Below the pieces are notes generated by a model. That model was not told the origin of the DNA. It worked only from the letters and a program-made list of their open reading frames with translations, and ran no database searches. Source: Bdellovibrionales bacterium (GTDB lineage Bacteria > Bdellovibrionota > UBA1018). Taken from it: 64,000 bases of DNA. Every line of letters begins with the position of its first letter. The stretch's first letter is position 1. The translations under genes were made by a program, and so were the position numbers. Below are positions 34,001-42,744 of this stretch, piece by piece. Where the stretch lies: the NCBI GenBank assembly GCA_016786465.1, contig JAEUWC010000030.1, forward strand, positions 62,001 to 126,000, given 5' to 3'.

Positions 34001-37000
34001 CACTTTTTCCGTACGCGTTTGTCACTTTCGCGATTCGGTTCCACTCATTGTACTCAAATGTCGTCGTCTTGGAACGCTCATTGGTTTCAGACTTTAGGAG
34101 ACCCGAATCAAAGTAGTCGTAGGTTCTAGTTCTCGCTTCAGGAAAAATAGTTTGGGACAACCTGTTTCCGACGTATCCAAATCTCGTTACTCTCCCTGCT
34201 GGATCAGTGACTGAATCCAGACGCCCTGCCATATAGCCATAGGTCGTTTCCTTCCCTTTTACGTCGATCGCCTTGGTCAGTTTCCCATCAGAATCGTATT
34301 CGAAGAAACTCTGAAGGCCGATCCTGTCTTTAGTGGAAATCTGCCGCCCGGAAGAATCGAAACTAACTACTGTGCCTGATCTAAAGGTTCTGGTCCAGGT
34401 TCCATCCGAATTTTTCGCCAAGGTAGAAAGGTCCTGCGCCTGTGGTTTAAAAGTTAGAAGATTGCCTGATGAATTTTGAATCGTGATTTTTCGAATTCGC
34501 TGATTACCCGAATCGACGACTAGAAGATTACCATTGCTATCCAGCTCGACCTGAGTAGGACGACTCAAAGAAGCAAAGAGGGCGGGTCCATTGTCTCCAG
34601 CAAATGTCGGAACGCCGTTACCGGCAACTGTCGAAACAATCCCCGTTGAAATGTCGACCTTTCGGATCTTGTTCCCACCGGTTTCGGCGATATAAAGAAT
34701 GCCTTTCGAATTATCAAAAATCAGGCCTGTCGGTTCTTGAAGTAGAACCTTCGTGCCCAAGATGTTGTCGCCAATCGTAGAACCCGGGGCGCCGACTAAC
34801 CAGGTGATCACACCGTTTGGATTCACTTTTCGAATGCTGCCGCCTTGACTTGAAATATAAAGATTTCCCAACGCATCATAGACGGCTGCTTGAGGGTGGC
34901 GAATGGATGCACTAGTCGCCTGAATGTCCGATCCGGTGTCATCGGTTTGGCCGTTTCCAGCCACGGTCGTCAGCATCCCAGTGGTTAGATCTAGAAGCCT
35001 GACCCGGTGGCTTCCTTTTTCTGCGATCACGAAGCTGTCTGCCCGTGGTCCGGGTGCCAGGCTCATGGGTTGATTCATTGAAAGCCCTGTTGCGATTGCA
35101 CCATCGGGTGAAAAGTCGTGGACTGGAAGTGTTCCAGTGCTGGGTCCAAAATTGCAAACAGCGCTTCCCGGTGCGGTAAAGTCTTCGATCCTTGGAAAAG
35201 AACCATTCGACACGGGACAGTTGATGTCGCCGCTGTATCCCGGCGAATGGCAACCCATTCCACCTTCGCCATAAAGCGCACAAAGTGCATCGATCTGTGG
35301 ACGAATCCCGTCGTCTACCGCCTTTGGAATTTCAACGCCTGCATTGTACGTCGGAGGCGGAGAGTACTGCTTACCAACGACTACAAGATCGGTTCCCGAG
35401 CCAGTCGCCAGGGTGATTCTGTCTCTGAATTGATCTGCGTAAAGAATCCTTCCATCGGGCAGTTTTAAGATTCCACGTGGTCCAACCCGAAAACTGTAAT
35501 CGGTCCACGAGTTACTTGCTTGATAAGGATTGAGATTGGTTAGAAAGTTCGGTTGGCTTGGAAACTGCCTAAACTTCGTCATGAAGTGGGTTCCGCGGAT
35601 TCTGCCTGTGAGTGATGAAGGACTCGAAACGGCAGTCAGAGCGGGTTGGCTGTCGATATAGCTATGATCTAAAGTTCCAGAATAAAGTTTTCCATCACTG
35701 CCGCCAGCGATGAACTGTGGGAAGTTCTTTAAATCGAAAGCGAAATCCATATTCACGACACGACTTTCAGTTTCTTGGTTTTTCCAAACCGTCGAGATCG
35801 TATCAGAAATTGCATATCCGGTTACTTCGCCGCTGCCTTCTTCAAGCAAAAGCAGGTTTTGATCGGGATTGATGATTCGTTGCGGGCCATCGATTCTCCA
35901 GCCTTGACCTGCAGGTCCTTGGGTATGGTTCTGAACGTATATGTTTCCGTTTTGGTCTTGCGGAAAGACCTGATTCAAAAGCTGACTTTCAAAAGTTGGG
36001 GCGTCTTCTCGGTAATAGCTTCTTTCAAACCAGCCCCAGTAACGGGTCTTTCTGGTAGCAACGACCATTCGCTTTAGCTGCACTTCGTAGTGAGAATTGT
36101 AGGGATAAACTCCGCTTGGAAAGCTGCTCATGTCGACCGCATAGGAAATGGCGGCCTTGTTCGGAATGCCCGTGAAGACCATGGGCTGTGCCCCAGGTTC
36201 GCTGGGGTTAGAATCGCTGGCGATTCCTTGGGTCTGAAACTGGGCTGTGATTCTTTCAGGTTCGTACCAAGCACGAACCGTTGCGGTTACTTCCCGACTG
36301 TCGATCCCAAGGATTGAACCTTCTCCACTTTGCGAAACAAAAATTTCCTGCTTCGGGATGTCGAAAAGGTTTGTGATCAATGTCGTTGGCTTGGCCCAAC
36401 TGGATTTGTAGGTCAGACTTGGCGCGACGGCGCTACCCATGACCTGATAACTGGGCATCGTGATTCTTCTAACCAATGCACCATCAAAACTGTTGGCACC
36501 AGGCCGATCCTGGTCTGCGAACTTAGTCACTTTTGGACCCATCGGGGCCATGTAAACGGTCGAAAAATGCGAAATCCCAAGTCCTTCGTCGGTAACCACA
36601 GAAGTTCCGTCGTCAGAAACGGTGGCAAGACCATCCATTTCCCAAAGACCCGTCGTTGAATTCATCGATATTACGAAAAGTTTTACGCCTGCAGGAAGTT
36701 CGTTGTAGTTCGGAACGGTCAGTCGAACGCGCTTACTAAACTTCAGACCCGACGGTTCTAGCGATAGCGCGTCCATCGGTACGGCATATGCGGGTGGTGG
36801 GATCAGGGTTCGTGTACCTGAAATTTCAGCCATCGAAATCGCAACAGGCGGCGAGCCAGCAGGTAGTTGGATTGCGCCGGCAGGAATTTCAAGCTTTGAC
36901 CCCTGTGCATGTGGGCTAGCGACAGTTCCGCCAGTGGTGTCAACCAAGACAGCGCTTCCGTCTTGCGGGATCGGTGTCAGGTAGATCGGACGGCCAATCA

Positions 37001-39485
37001 CGTTGCTTCGATTCAGCCCGATCGTGATGGCGATCTTCGATTGCCCATACTTTTCAGGCCCGGTCTGGTTCTGTGATGGAACAGTGGTCGCACCGTCGAC
37101 CCAAAGCGTTTGATCACCCGTGATCGTTTGCGTGAACTGGAAAACACCCTGGGCATCTGTCATGGCCTGAAGCTGTGTTCCGACGATTCGTACTGTTACA
37201 CCCAACAAAGGTTCATCTCGAGTGTTTCTGACGACCCCTGAAAGGCGAGTATTTGGTCCGATTCCGTAGTTTACAGTCGTCGTCAGTGATTGGCCCGACG
37301 ATAAATCGGTCGCAGTTACGTCAGCAGACGTGAATGCTGAAAGTTTCAATTCAAATGAACCGTCTTGGGAAGCGACGCCGCTTGCACGATTGAAGAAACC
37401 CGCTGCCGCAGCCAACTGGGCGCCGGCACGTGCGGCACCGGTTGCGCCGCGGATGAGAAGGTGGATCCCGTCTGGGTCGGGGTGAACCGAAATCAGGTTT
37501 TCATTCAGGACTTTCAGTGAAACCGTGACTGACCTAGAAATCGCGGACCGGTTTCCGGCCAAGTCAAAAAATTCAAAATCAAGGATCTTCTGCCCTTCAG
37601 TTCCTAAATTGATTTGACCCACGAAAGACTTTGAATCAGACCCCAGCGTCAATTGTGTATTCTGAACCCGAGCAAATGACAAAGCTTCTGCTGATAGACC
37701 AGAAACTGAAATCAGCGAGTTTGAAAAACTTTGACCTTCGATAGGCTGGGAAATCGCAACTACCGGCGCCACCGTATCCAGTGTCACCATCGCTAGATCC
37801 CGCGAAGATGTCAGTCCGACCGCATCCGTCGATTCGATCTTGATCGCGTTCATTCCTTCGGCAAGCGTGGTGGACAACGTGAACGACATCGCCGAAGTTT
37901 CTTGAACGGCTACACCATTCAAAAACACTTTTGTATTCACCGACGATTCATCCGTCACCGTGATCGGCGCGGTGAAAAGAACTTGGTTAGTTAGAATCGG
38001 CGAATCCGGTCCACCCGCGATCACGGGCGCTGTCACATCGGGGCTTACGTCGACCTGGGTCGTAAGCTTTCTGCGATTACCGGCCATATCCACAGCCGTC
38101 CAAACCAAGGTCTTCACGCCGGGCGCACCAAAATCCAAAGACCCTGAAAACGACAATCGGTCGTTCGATAAAGTCAGGGCCACAGGCGATAGACTTCCGA
38201 CAGAAACTGAAATCGACGACAGCGCTTCATTCGCCGTACCCAACACAGGACGAACGCCACGCGAAATCATTCCACCGTTAGCAGGCTTTACGTCCAAAAC
38301 CGGTGGAACTGTATCCGCACCCGCCGTGCAATACGTCACATCAATCGTCGAACTGGGAAGCCCGGGGCTAGCTAGCTTCACCGAAGCCATCCCGCCCGCG
38401 CCGGGATCCGTCATCGTGTAAGGAACTTCTGCGCCATCCAAAGTCACGACCACGCTAGCAGCCGACAGGCCTGCACGCGCCAGCGTGAAATCGGATTTCA
38501 GATTCATCCGAACCGCGACGCGATTACCAAGCGTTTCCATCCCGGTTCGGTAATTCGCATCGGCCATGTCAATGGTGATCCCATTTGTGGCCTGAACAAA
38601 TTCCAGGTACCCGTAGCCCAATTCGTTTTCGCCAGCTGACTTTCCGCGTGGAACCGTCGAAAGATTATTGTAAATGACGGCGGCCGTAACATATGGGCGA
38701 TCACCCATGAACGAAGCAAGCTTTGCGGAAAGCGCTTCTTTCGTCACACCCGAACAATCTTTGGCTAGCGCTTTCTTTTCAGCGCCCTGTGGATCAGGAA
38801 CCGGCGTGACCCCGCTTGGATAAACTGCGCAAATGTCATTTTCATCTGACATGAAGACTGAAACCAACGCCGCGTCGGTACGGAAAAATCCTTGGGACCT
38901 AGCCAAAGCCACACGGTCGGCGTCTAAAGCGCGCATCAGGGAATAGATTCCCATTTCTCCGCCATCGGATTTTGAATCGTTTGGAATTTCAGATTGCTTC
39001 GTTAGGCGATCTTTTAGTTCCGCCTGAATCGTCGCAAGCGACATCGATTCCGAATCCAAGATCCAAGCTTCATTCTTATTGCGGCGAAAAATCTTGCCCG
39101 CCCACTGCGAATGTGGTCCATGGGCCGGCATCACGGCGATTCGGTAATCCAAAGTGGACGGCAACGCCCGAATAAACGCATCCATCGCGTCCGCCAGTTT
39201 TCCGCGTTCGGCGTTCAATGACCCCGACGTATCGACGACCAAAAGCAGGTCTAGCTTTTCAGTCACCACCGCTGGCGGCTGCGTGAAGCGTTCAACATGG
39301 CAGGCAGGAATCTGGGTCACTGGAATCGGCGTGGCAGGGGGCGCGGAAGTGACGCTTGGATCAAACGCATCCGTCACGATCTGACGGTCGGTCGAAGTCA
39401 GTTCGCAGCCGGTCGCAGTAAGTAGGGCAGTCCCTATAACGGCCCCACGAATACCCAAGAATCCCCACTTCGTACGTCCCAACAT
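31032..39485 (-). CDS. Giant VWA-NHL-YD/Rhs repeat lipoprotein with C-terminal HExxH domain
   Basis: 2817 residues from ATG at 39485 (GGGGGA just before; a TTG 8 codons upstream is less likely). Lipobox LLTATGC (Cys27). A von Willebrand A domain with MIDAS DTSGS (about 85-89) is followed by Ig-like/Big-type repeats and a carboxypeptidase-regulatory-like module (RLSGVVRNTRDEPLLGVTVR). Next come NHL/SMP-like repeats (VAGNGVPTFAGDNGP, GNQRIRKI) and a long YD-repeat shell (RYTYNPLGQI, TYGYDDNGNM). The Rhs core end is YYYRARYYDPNTGRFLQKDP and NLADPTGR. The last about 180 residues are a variable tip with hydrophobic helices and KHEASHSIQW, an HExxH zinc-metallopeptidase pattern (31218-31232). Probably a surface-anchored toxin or adhesion device. 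Confidence 0.85.
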   Translation of the reverse strand: MLGRTKWGFLGIRGAVIGTALLTATGCELTSTDRQIVTDAFDPSVTSAPPATPIPVTQIPACHVERFTQPPAVVTEKLDLLLVVDTSGSLNAERGKLADAMDAFIRALPSTLDYRIAVMPAHGPHSQWAGKIFRRNKNEAWILDSESMSLATIQAELKDRLTKQSEIPNDSKSDGGEMGIYSLMRALDADRVALARSQGFFRTDAALVSVFMSDENDICAVYPSGVTPVPDPQGAEKKALAKDCSGVTKEALSAKLASFMGDRPYVTAAVIYNNLSTVPRGKSAGENELGYGYLEFVQATNGITIDMADANYRTGMETLGNRVAVRMNLKSDFTLARAGLSAASVVVTLDGAEVPYTMTDPGAGGMASVKLASPGLPSSTIDVTYCTAGADTVPPVLDVKPANGGMISRGVRPVLGTANEALSSISVSVGSLSPVALTLSNDRLSFSGSLDFGAPGVKTLVWTAVDMAGNRRKLTTQVDVSPDVTAPVIAGGPDSPILTNQVLFTAPITVTDESSVNTKVFLNGVAVQETSAMSFTLSTTLAEGMNAIKIESTDAVGLTSSRDLAMVTLDTVAPVVAISQPIEGQSFSNSLISVSGLSAEALSFARVQNTQLTLGSDSKSFVGQINLGTEGQKILDFEFFDLAGNRSAISRSVTVSLKVLNENLISVHPDPDGIHLLIRGATGAARAGAQLAAAAGFFNRASGVASQDGSFELKLSAFTSADVTATDLSSGQSLTTTVNYGIGPNTRLSGVVRNTRDEPLLGVTVRIVGTQLQAMTDAQGVFQFTQTITGDQTLWVDGATTVPSQNQTGPEKYGQSKIAITIGLNRSNVIGRPIYLTPIPQDGSAVLVDTTGGTVASPHAQGSKLEIPAGAIQLPAGSPPVAISMAEISGTRTLIPPPAYAVPMDALSLEPSGLKFSKRVRLTVPNYNELPAGVKLFVISMNSTTGLWEMDGLATVSDDGTSVVTDEGLGISHFSTVYMAPMGPKVTKFADQDRPGANSFDGALVRRITMPSYQVMGSAVAPSLTYKSSWAKPTTLITNLFDIPKQEIFVSQSGEGSILGIDSREVTATVRAWYEPERITAQFQTQGIASDSNPSEPGAQPMVFTGIPNKAAISYAVDMSSFPSGVYPYNSHYEVQLKRMVVATRKTRYWGWFERSYYREDAPTFESQLLNQVFPQDQNGNIYVQNHTQGPAGQGWRIDGPQRIINPDQNLLLLEEGSGEVTGYAISDTISTVWKNQETESRVVNMDFAFDLKNFPQFIAGGSDGKLYSGTLDHSYIDSQPALTAVSSPSSLTGRIRGTHFMTKFRQFPSQPNFLTNLNPYQASNSWTDYSFRVGPRGILKLPDGRILYADQFRDRITLATGSGTDLVVVGKQYSPPPTYNAGVEIPKAVDDGIRPQIDALCALYGEGGMGCHSPGYSGDINCPVSNGSFPRIEDFTAPGSAVCNFGPSTGTLPVHDFSPDGAIATGLSMNQPMSLAPGPRADSFVIAEKGSHRVRLLDLTTGMLTTVAGNGQTDDTGSDIQATSASIRHPQAAVYDALGNLYISSQGGSIRKVNPNGVITWLVGAPGSTIGDNILGTKVLLQEPTGLIFDNSKGILYIAETGGNKIRKVDISTGIVSTVAGNGVPTFAGDNGPALFASLSRPTQVELDSNGNLLVVDSGNQRIRKITIQNSSGNLLTFKPQAQDLSTLAKNSDGTWTRTFRSGTVVSFDSSGRQISTKDRIGLQSFFEYDSDGKLTKAIDVKGKETTYGYMAGRLDSVTDPAGRVTRFGYVGNRLSQTIFPEARTRTYDYFDSGLLKSETNERSKTTTFEYNEWNRIAKVTNAYGKSVVINDMGSATASNHYDGEGKTGTLKNVRSNEIANIIKDAKGIETKLKADDSGYISLIEGTNGLVTKIERDARGRLTAVYRNYRDSGTPDLLGDDRWDSKLENVYDPVTGDLLSERDSLTGIRRTKTYNSYGQIVTELSPTLLLTTHTYDPVTGLETETSDQLSGVLARYTYNPLGQILSVENALGHTTTYTYDSSAGNLKTKTVSIDSARSSVVEYVSRDSAGNPTNIKDPNGESVNYVYNLWNELTKVTSAEDEVTQYAYSDTGKLTKVTDHLLNTIEYTLDDLDRVVEKKDQKGKTTTYGYDDNGNMELEVDPNGNQKRFVYDLQNRVIEKILPDDHYTFEYHPEGALKQAENRQFKITVTLDEQFGRVTSSVLNSKAGVSYPQVVTGYGYDSIGRLDQIGQSRVILDPYGRVKSQSDLFGQGHEFTYDKVGRLETHTRQGSVSSFEYDRSSFLTKISHDEISGPVPSVEHTYGRDLLGSRTNVGRSGMYDLTLGYDKNQQLKTLLPSSSDSIVVPTETFSYDKISNRKSDQGGQYNYDSESQRLTSDYRFYYFYDANGNLTSKQPIGLSGEITNFGYTSENQLKWVKVYRPAGTHSLPFEVGSSVPVREIYYSYDPIGRRVIKQVVDNDSPQLSFTRKYGYNDQNVVAEYDENNQFLAFYTHRIVPGNEVVDDVLAVKITEQGRIKGLAQSAGDYYFLKDGQGSVTEVYGETGLVQRIVYGSFGKILSVRDAASLEVTSAPPLKTHFAFTGREFDEETGNYYYRARYYDPNTGRFLQKDPEPGKTEMPSTVVNSSIFVLNNPLNLADPTGRFPWLLAIGYMLVSSHILATVSTLVHVILNDNPDTMFYAKVFAFNALVGFGMLGFGALAYSPTGVEFSGVSAQLTGISDFGGLSIGPVNLVGGSSNGVAYSASEIAKLMKHEASHSIQWAAIPWVNTRLAGMEIPLPLGYSPIAGVSLLGAAGFPLPGLYSFVENEYFGFGGPFSK

Positions 39486-39664
39486 ACGTCCCCCAAAAGC
39501 ACCAAACAAAACTGATTAATATTGTCAACTATACGCTCGCGGATTGAATCATTCAGCTAGAATCGCCCAAAAATAATCAGGTCCTAGTCCCGGAAATGAT
39601 TCCGAAACCTGATTTTAGAATCCTTAAGTTAACTTTGGCCCCACAACTGCGTTGCAATCAGGCG

Positions 39665-39970
39665 ATGCCGCAAAAAAGAAGGCCCAGCAAAACAGGACGT
39701 AAATCAAAAACCGGCAACCTTTCGATTCGGATCGACGAAGAACTGAAAGATCGCGCGGAAGAAATTCTATCGAAATCAGGATTGTCACTTTCGGAAGGGG
39801 TGCGATCGTTCTTTGTTTTCATTTGCGGGCGTGGAAACGCCGAATTCCTAGTGCCAAGAATTGCTATCGAAACGAATCTCGATATCGTCGAAATTCCTAT
39901 CCAAAGCGAAGCTAAGCCGACTTCGGATCGCCATTTTCAAAATCCCCGATCCCATTTAAACTTGAAGTAG
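39665..39970 (+). CDS. RelB/DinJ-type antitoxin-like protein
   Basis: 101 residues from ATG at 39665; an upstream in-frame ATG (39596) adds an unrelated leader. A basic N-terminus (PQKRRPSKTGRKSKTG) precedes the ribbon-helix-helix core LSIRIDEELKDRAEEILSKS, GLSLSEGVRSFFVFICGRG, close to DinJ/RelB antitoxins. The next gene, starting one base after its stop, is not a YafQ/RelE toxin but an exported HExxH protein. It may be a transcriptional autoregulator of that gene, or an orphan antitoxin. The 179 bases between it and the divergent Rhs gene hold no gene. Confidence 0.7.
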   Translation: MPQKRRPSKTGRKSKTGNLSIRIDEELKDRAEEILSKSGLSLSEGVRSFFVFICGRGNAEFLVPRIAIETNLDIVEIPIQSEAKPTSDRHFQNPRSHLNLK

Positions 39971-40591
39971 ATGATTCGCATTTTTCTTGTGCTGGTAGCC
40001 TTTTTCGCTTTGGCAGGGTTCGCTTCGGGGCCCGATCGGGACCAGGCGACCGTAATTGCTAAGGCTTGCACGGATCCCGCATCGATCGTCGTTGGGCCAG
40101 AAACCATGCCCTGCTTAGTCGAAGCATTGGTTCAGGCAAAGTTTCCTACACTTCGCGGGATTTCAATTCAGCTTCGCGTGAAACGCGAAAAGGGATATTT
40201 CTTGATGACGGACATTGATGCGCCACTGAAGTCAGCAAGGAAGCGAAAGTACTTCATCGAGTACAATCCGGATTTTTTCCAAGGGTCTGTGCCTTTGACC
40301 CAAGAAGCGTTAACGGCCATCCTTGCGCACGAACTGGTGCATATTCGGGACTATGTCGAAAGGACCAGTGCCGGGGTGGCGACTTTGCTGACGTTGCAGT
40401 CTTCCAGAAAGTACGAACGATCAACAGACCGCGAAACCTTAAAACTGGGCTTTGCCGACGGATTGATCGCATTTCGTCAATGGATCTATGCCCGGTTGGA
40501 TGCGGACGATCTTGAAATCAAGAAACGAAACTACCTGACACCCGAAGAAATCAAGGAATGGCTTGCGAATCTGGCAAAGCCTTCACCCTAG
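39971..40591 (+). CDS. Exported HExxH metallopeptidase-like protein
   Basis: 206 residues. Signal peptide MIRIFLVLVAFFALAGFASG. The zinc motif ILAHELVHIRDY (HExxH) is followed 35-40 residues later by KYERSTDRETLKLG, which may give the third ligand as in gluzincin-type enzymes. Cys pair ACTDP/MPCLV. It begins immediately after the DinJ-like gene (zero spacing) and overlaps the convergent histidine kinase by 9 nt. Expected in the periplasm. Substrate unknown. Confidence 0.72.
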   Translation: MIRIFLVLVAFFALAGFASGPDRDQATVIAKACTDPASIVVGPETMPCLVEALVQAKFPTLRGISIQLRVKREKGYFLMTDIDAPLKSARKRKYFIEYNPDFFQGSVPLTQEALTAILAHELVHIRDYVERTSAGVATLLTLQSSRKYERSTDRETLKLGFADGLIAFRQWIYARLDADDLEIKKRNYLTPEEIKEWLANLAKPSP

Positions 40592-42082
40592 AATTTCTCG
40601 GATCCTTCTTTTCAGAATTTCAGCTGAAAAAGGTTTCTCAAGAAAAGCGTTCTTCATTTTCATTTCCGGAACATCTTCAAAGGTCTGAGCGATGTGCCCG
40701 GAAAGGAAAAGAAAACGCGTCTGCGGAGATCGATCGCGAAGGATCTTGGCCAATTCAGGTCCAGAAATTCCCGGCATCACGACGTCCGTGATGACCATAT
40801 GGATCGGTTTTTTGAGCTCGGAAAGCAATCGAAGCGCGTCTTCACCGTTTTCGGCTGTGTGGACGTCGTATCCCGCCTGTTTTAGCAGCTGGCTCATGAT
40901 GTTGCGAAGTGCTTCATTGTCATCCACTAGAAGCAAAGTTTCCGAACCGTTTAGGCTCGATTTCATTGAAGGGATGCTCGTCGCCGTTTCCGCTTGCCGA
41001 ACTTTCGAAGCCCGAGGAAGAAAAAAAGTGAACTTCGTTCCGCGGCCGGGTTCGCTGTAAACCCAAATCGATCCGTGATGCTGTTTGACGATGCCGTAGA
41101 CAGTCGAAAGCCCAAGGCCCGTGCCTTTGCCGGGTTCTTTTGTCGTAAAAAAGGGATCGAAGATTCGGCTTTGTACTTCGGAAGACATTCCCGTTCCGGT
41201 ATCTGAAACGCTGATTCGAACGTAGCTACCCGGTGCCGAATCCAGGTGCTGGCTGACATAATTCTGATCCAATTCAGCGTTTGAAGTTTCGATCGTCAGT
41301 GTCCCACCAGACGGCATGGCATCGCGCGCGTTAACCGCAAGATTCATGATCACTTGTTCCAGGTGGACTGTATCGATCTTGACCGGATCCAGTTTTGTCC
41401 CCAGCTTAAGTACGATCTTGATCTGCGCACCTACCAGTGATTCCAGCATTTTCAGAAAATTCGAAATGACTTGGTTCACGTCGATGACATTTAATTCAAG
41501 AACCTTGGATCTGCTGAAAGTGAGAAGCTGGCGGGTCAGTTGGGTCGATTTTTCAACTGCGCTTTGAATTTCCGCCAAAAGTGCAGCTTCACCTTCACGC
41601 CCTTGAATCATTTTAGAAAGTTCTTCGGCATGAATTCCAATCACAGAAAGAACGTTGTTAAAGTCGTGAGCCATTCCACCCGCTAAGCGACTGACGGCTT
41701 CCATTTTCTGAAGTTGATAGACTTGGCTTTCTAGGCTTTTGCGATGAGTAACATCTTGGGAAAGTATGCAAACCCCTTCGGGGACCGGAACCATTCTCAG
41801 TTCGAAAAATCCGCGCGATCCATTGGGATGGCGAAATTCATTTTCCATTTGTTGGGGCAAGCGTTCGAGCATGCACTTTTTCAAAAGCGCAAACATCGGC
41901 GTGTCGTCGATTCCGGGGTAGCATTCGACCATGGTCCTTCCCAATAGCGCTTCGACCGTGCTTTGGCCCTGAGCCGCGACCGCCGGGTTGACGTAAAGGT
42001 ACCGAAAATCAAATCCAATGACCTGACACCCCTCTAAAAGGTGATCCAGGACGCTTTGTGGAACTTTGGACGAAAACGGCAT
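40583..42082 (-). CDS. Hybrid sensor histidine kinase with receiver domain
   Basis: 499 residues, no membrane segment, so a soluble sensor. A PAS domain (about 8-125; VIGFDFRYLYVNPAVAAQG) is followed by HisKA with AGGMAHDFNNVLSVIG (phospho-His in HDFNN), HATPase_c (NLAVNARDAMPSGG, GTGMSS, TKEPGKGTGLGLSTVYG) and a receiver (LLLVDDNEALRNIM, MVITDVVMPG with phospho-Asp). It pairs with the separate receiver protein just upstream (46-base gap, same strand). The PAS ligand and output are not evident, since neither protein has a DNA-binding domain. Confidence 0.92.
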   Translation of the reverse strand: MPFSSKVPQSVLDHLLEGCQVIGFDFRYLYVNPAVAAQGQSTVEALLGRTMVECYPGIDDTPMFALLKKCMLERLPQQMENEFRHPNGSRGFFELRMVPVPEGVCILSQDVTHRKSLESQVYQLQKMEAVSRLAGGMAHDFNNVLSVIGIHAEELSKMIQGREGEAALLAEIQSAVEKSTQLTRQLLTFSRSKVLELNVIDVNQVISNFLKMLESLVGAQIKIVLKLGTKLDPVKIDTVHLEQVIMNLAVNARDAMPSGGTLTIETSNAELDQNYVSQHLDSAPGSYVRISVSDTGTGMSSEVQSRIFDPFFTTKEPGKGTGLGLSTVYGIVKQHHGSIWVYSEPGRGTKFTFFLPRASKVRQAETATSIPSMKSSLNGSETLLLVDDNEALRNIMSQLLKQAGYDVHTAENGEDALRLLSELKKPIHMVITDVVMPGISGPELAKILRDRSPQTRFLFLSGHIAQTFEDVPEMKMKNAFLEKPFSAEILKRRIREILG

Positions 42083-42128
42083 GCGGGAATTATAGTTTGA
42101 TTCCGATCCGATTAAAATTTAAATTTTA

Positions 42129-42536
42129 CTAAGCTGCTGCGTCGCCAGACGATGCTGGGGGCTGAGTTAGGGCAATCACTGCGGTGATCAGTTCCTTAGT
42201 GGAAAAGGGCTTGGGAAAGTACAGGTACTGCGTGTCCCGATTTTCTAACGCTTTAAAGTCCGAGTTTCCCGATACGACCAACACTGCCCGGGGCTTTTTC
42301 TTGGTTGGCATCTTTTCGAGCGCTTCAATGACTTCCATCCCGGTTTTTCTGGGCATCCGCATGTCCAGGATAATCAGGTCAAATCGCTGAAATTCACATT
42401 TTGCCAAGGCGTCGCTTCCATTCACAGCTTCGACAATATGAAACGAGCGGTCGTAGGACTGAAGCGCGTCCTTAACCAAATCCCGAATCTCGGAATCGTC
42501 GTCACAAACCAGGATGTTCTTGATCCGAACATTCAT
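42129..42536 (-). CDS. Single-domain response regulator
   Basis: 135 residues from ATG at 42536 (AAGG a few bases before). A complete receiver: ILVCDDDSEIRDLV, phospho-acceptor LIILDMRMPRKTG, switch VVSGNSD and the conserved lysine in YLYFPKPFS. An Ala/Pro/Ser tail follows with no output domain, so it probably acts by protein contact or phosphorelay. It precedes the hybrid kinase in the same direction. Confidence 0.88.
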   Translation of the reverse strand: MNVRIKNILVCDDDSEIRDLVKDALQSYDRSFHIVEAVNGSDALAKCEFQRFDLIILDMRMPRKTGMEVIEALEKMPTKKKPRAVLVVSGNSDFKALENRDTQYLYFPKPFSTKELITAVIALTQPPASSGDAAA

Positions 42537-42663
42537 CCTTCCATTATACGCCCGTAAATCACGCGGATTTCGCCGCAACAATCCCTTTATTTTCGGCAGA
42601 TTCCAATAGGTTACCCAAAACATCCCCAACACTGTGAAGGCGAATGCCTGGGCGATGGGCTTG

Positions 42664-42680
42664 TGTCTAAATCTTAGACA
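42664..42680. promoter_or_regulatory. Inverted repeat in the phospholipase-D upstream region
   Basis: TGTCTAA-ATC-TTAGACA, seven-base arms, 65 bases before the PLD start and in the 208-base gap shared with the divergent receiver gene. Possible operator. The rest of the gap has no gene. Confidence 0.3.
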
Positions 42681-42744
42681 ATCATTGGCTGCGGGCCCGA
42701 ATAGGCAAGGCCCTGGGTGGCACCATCATTGCTTATTCGAAGAT

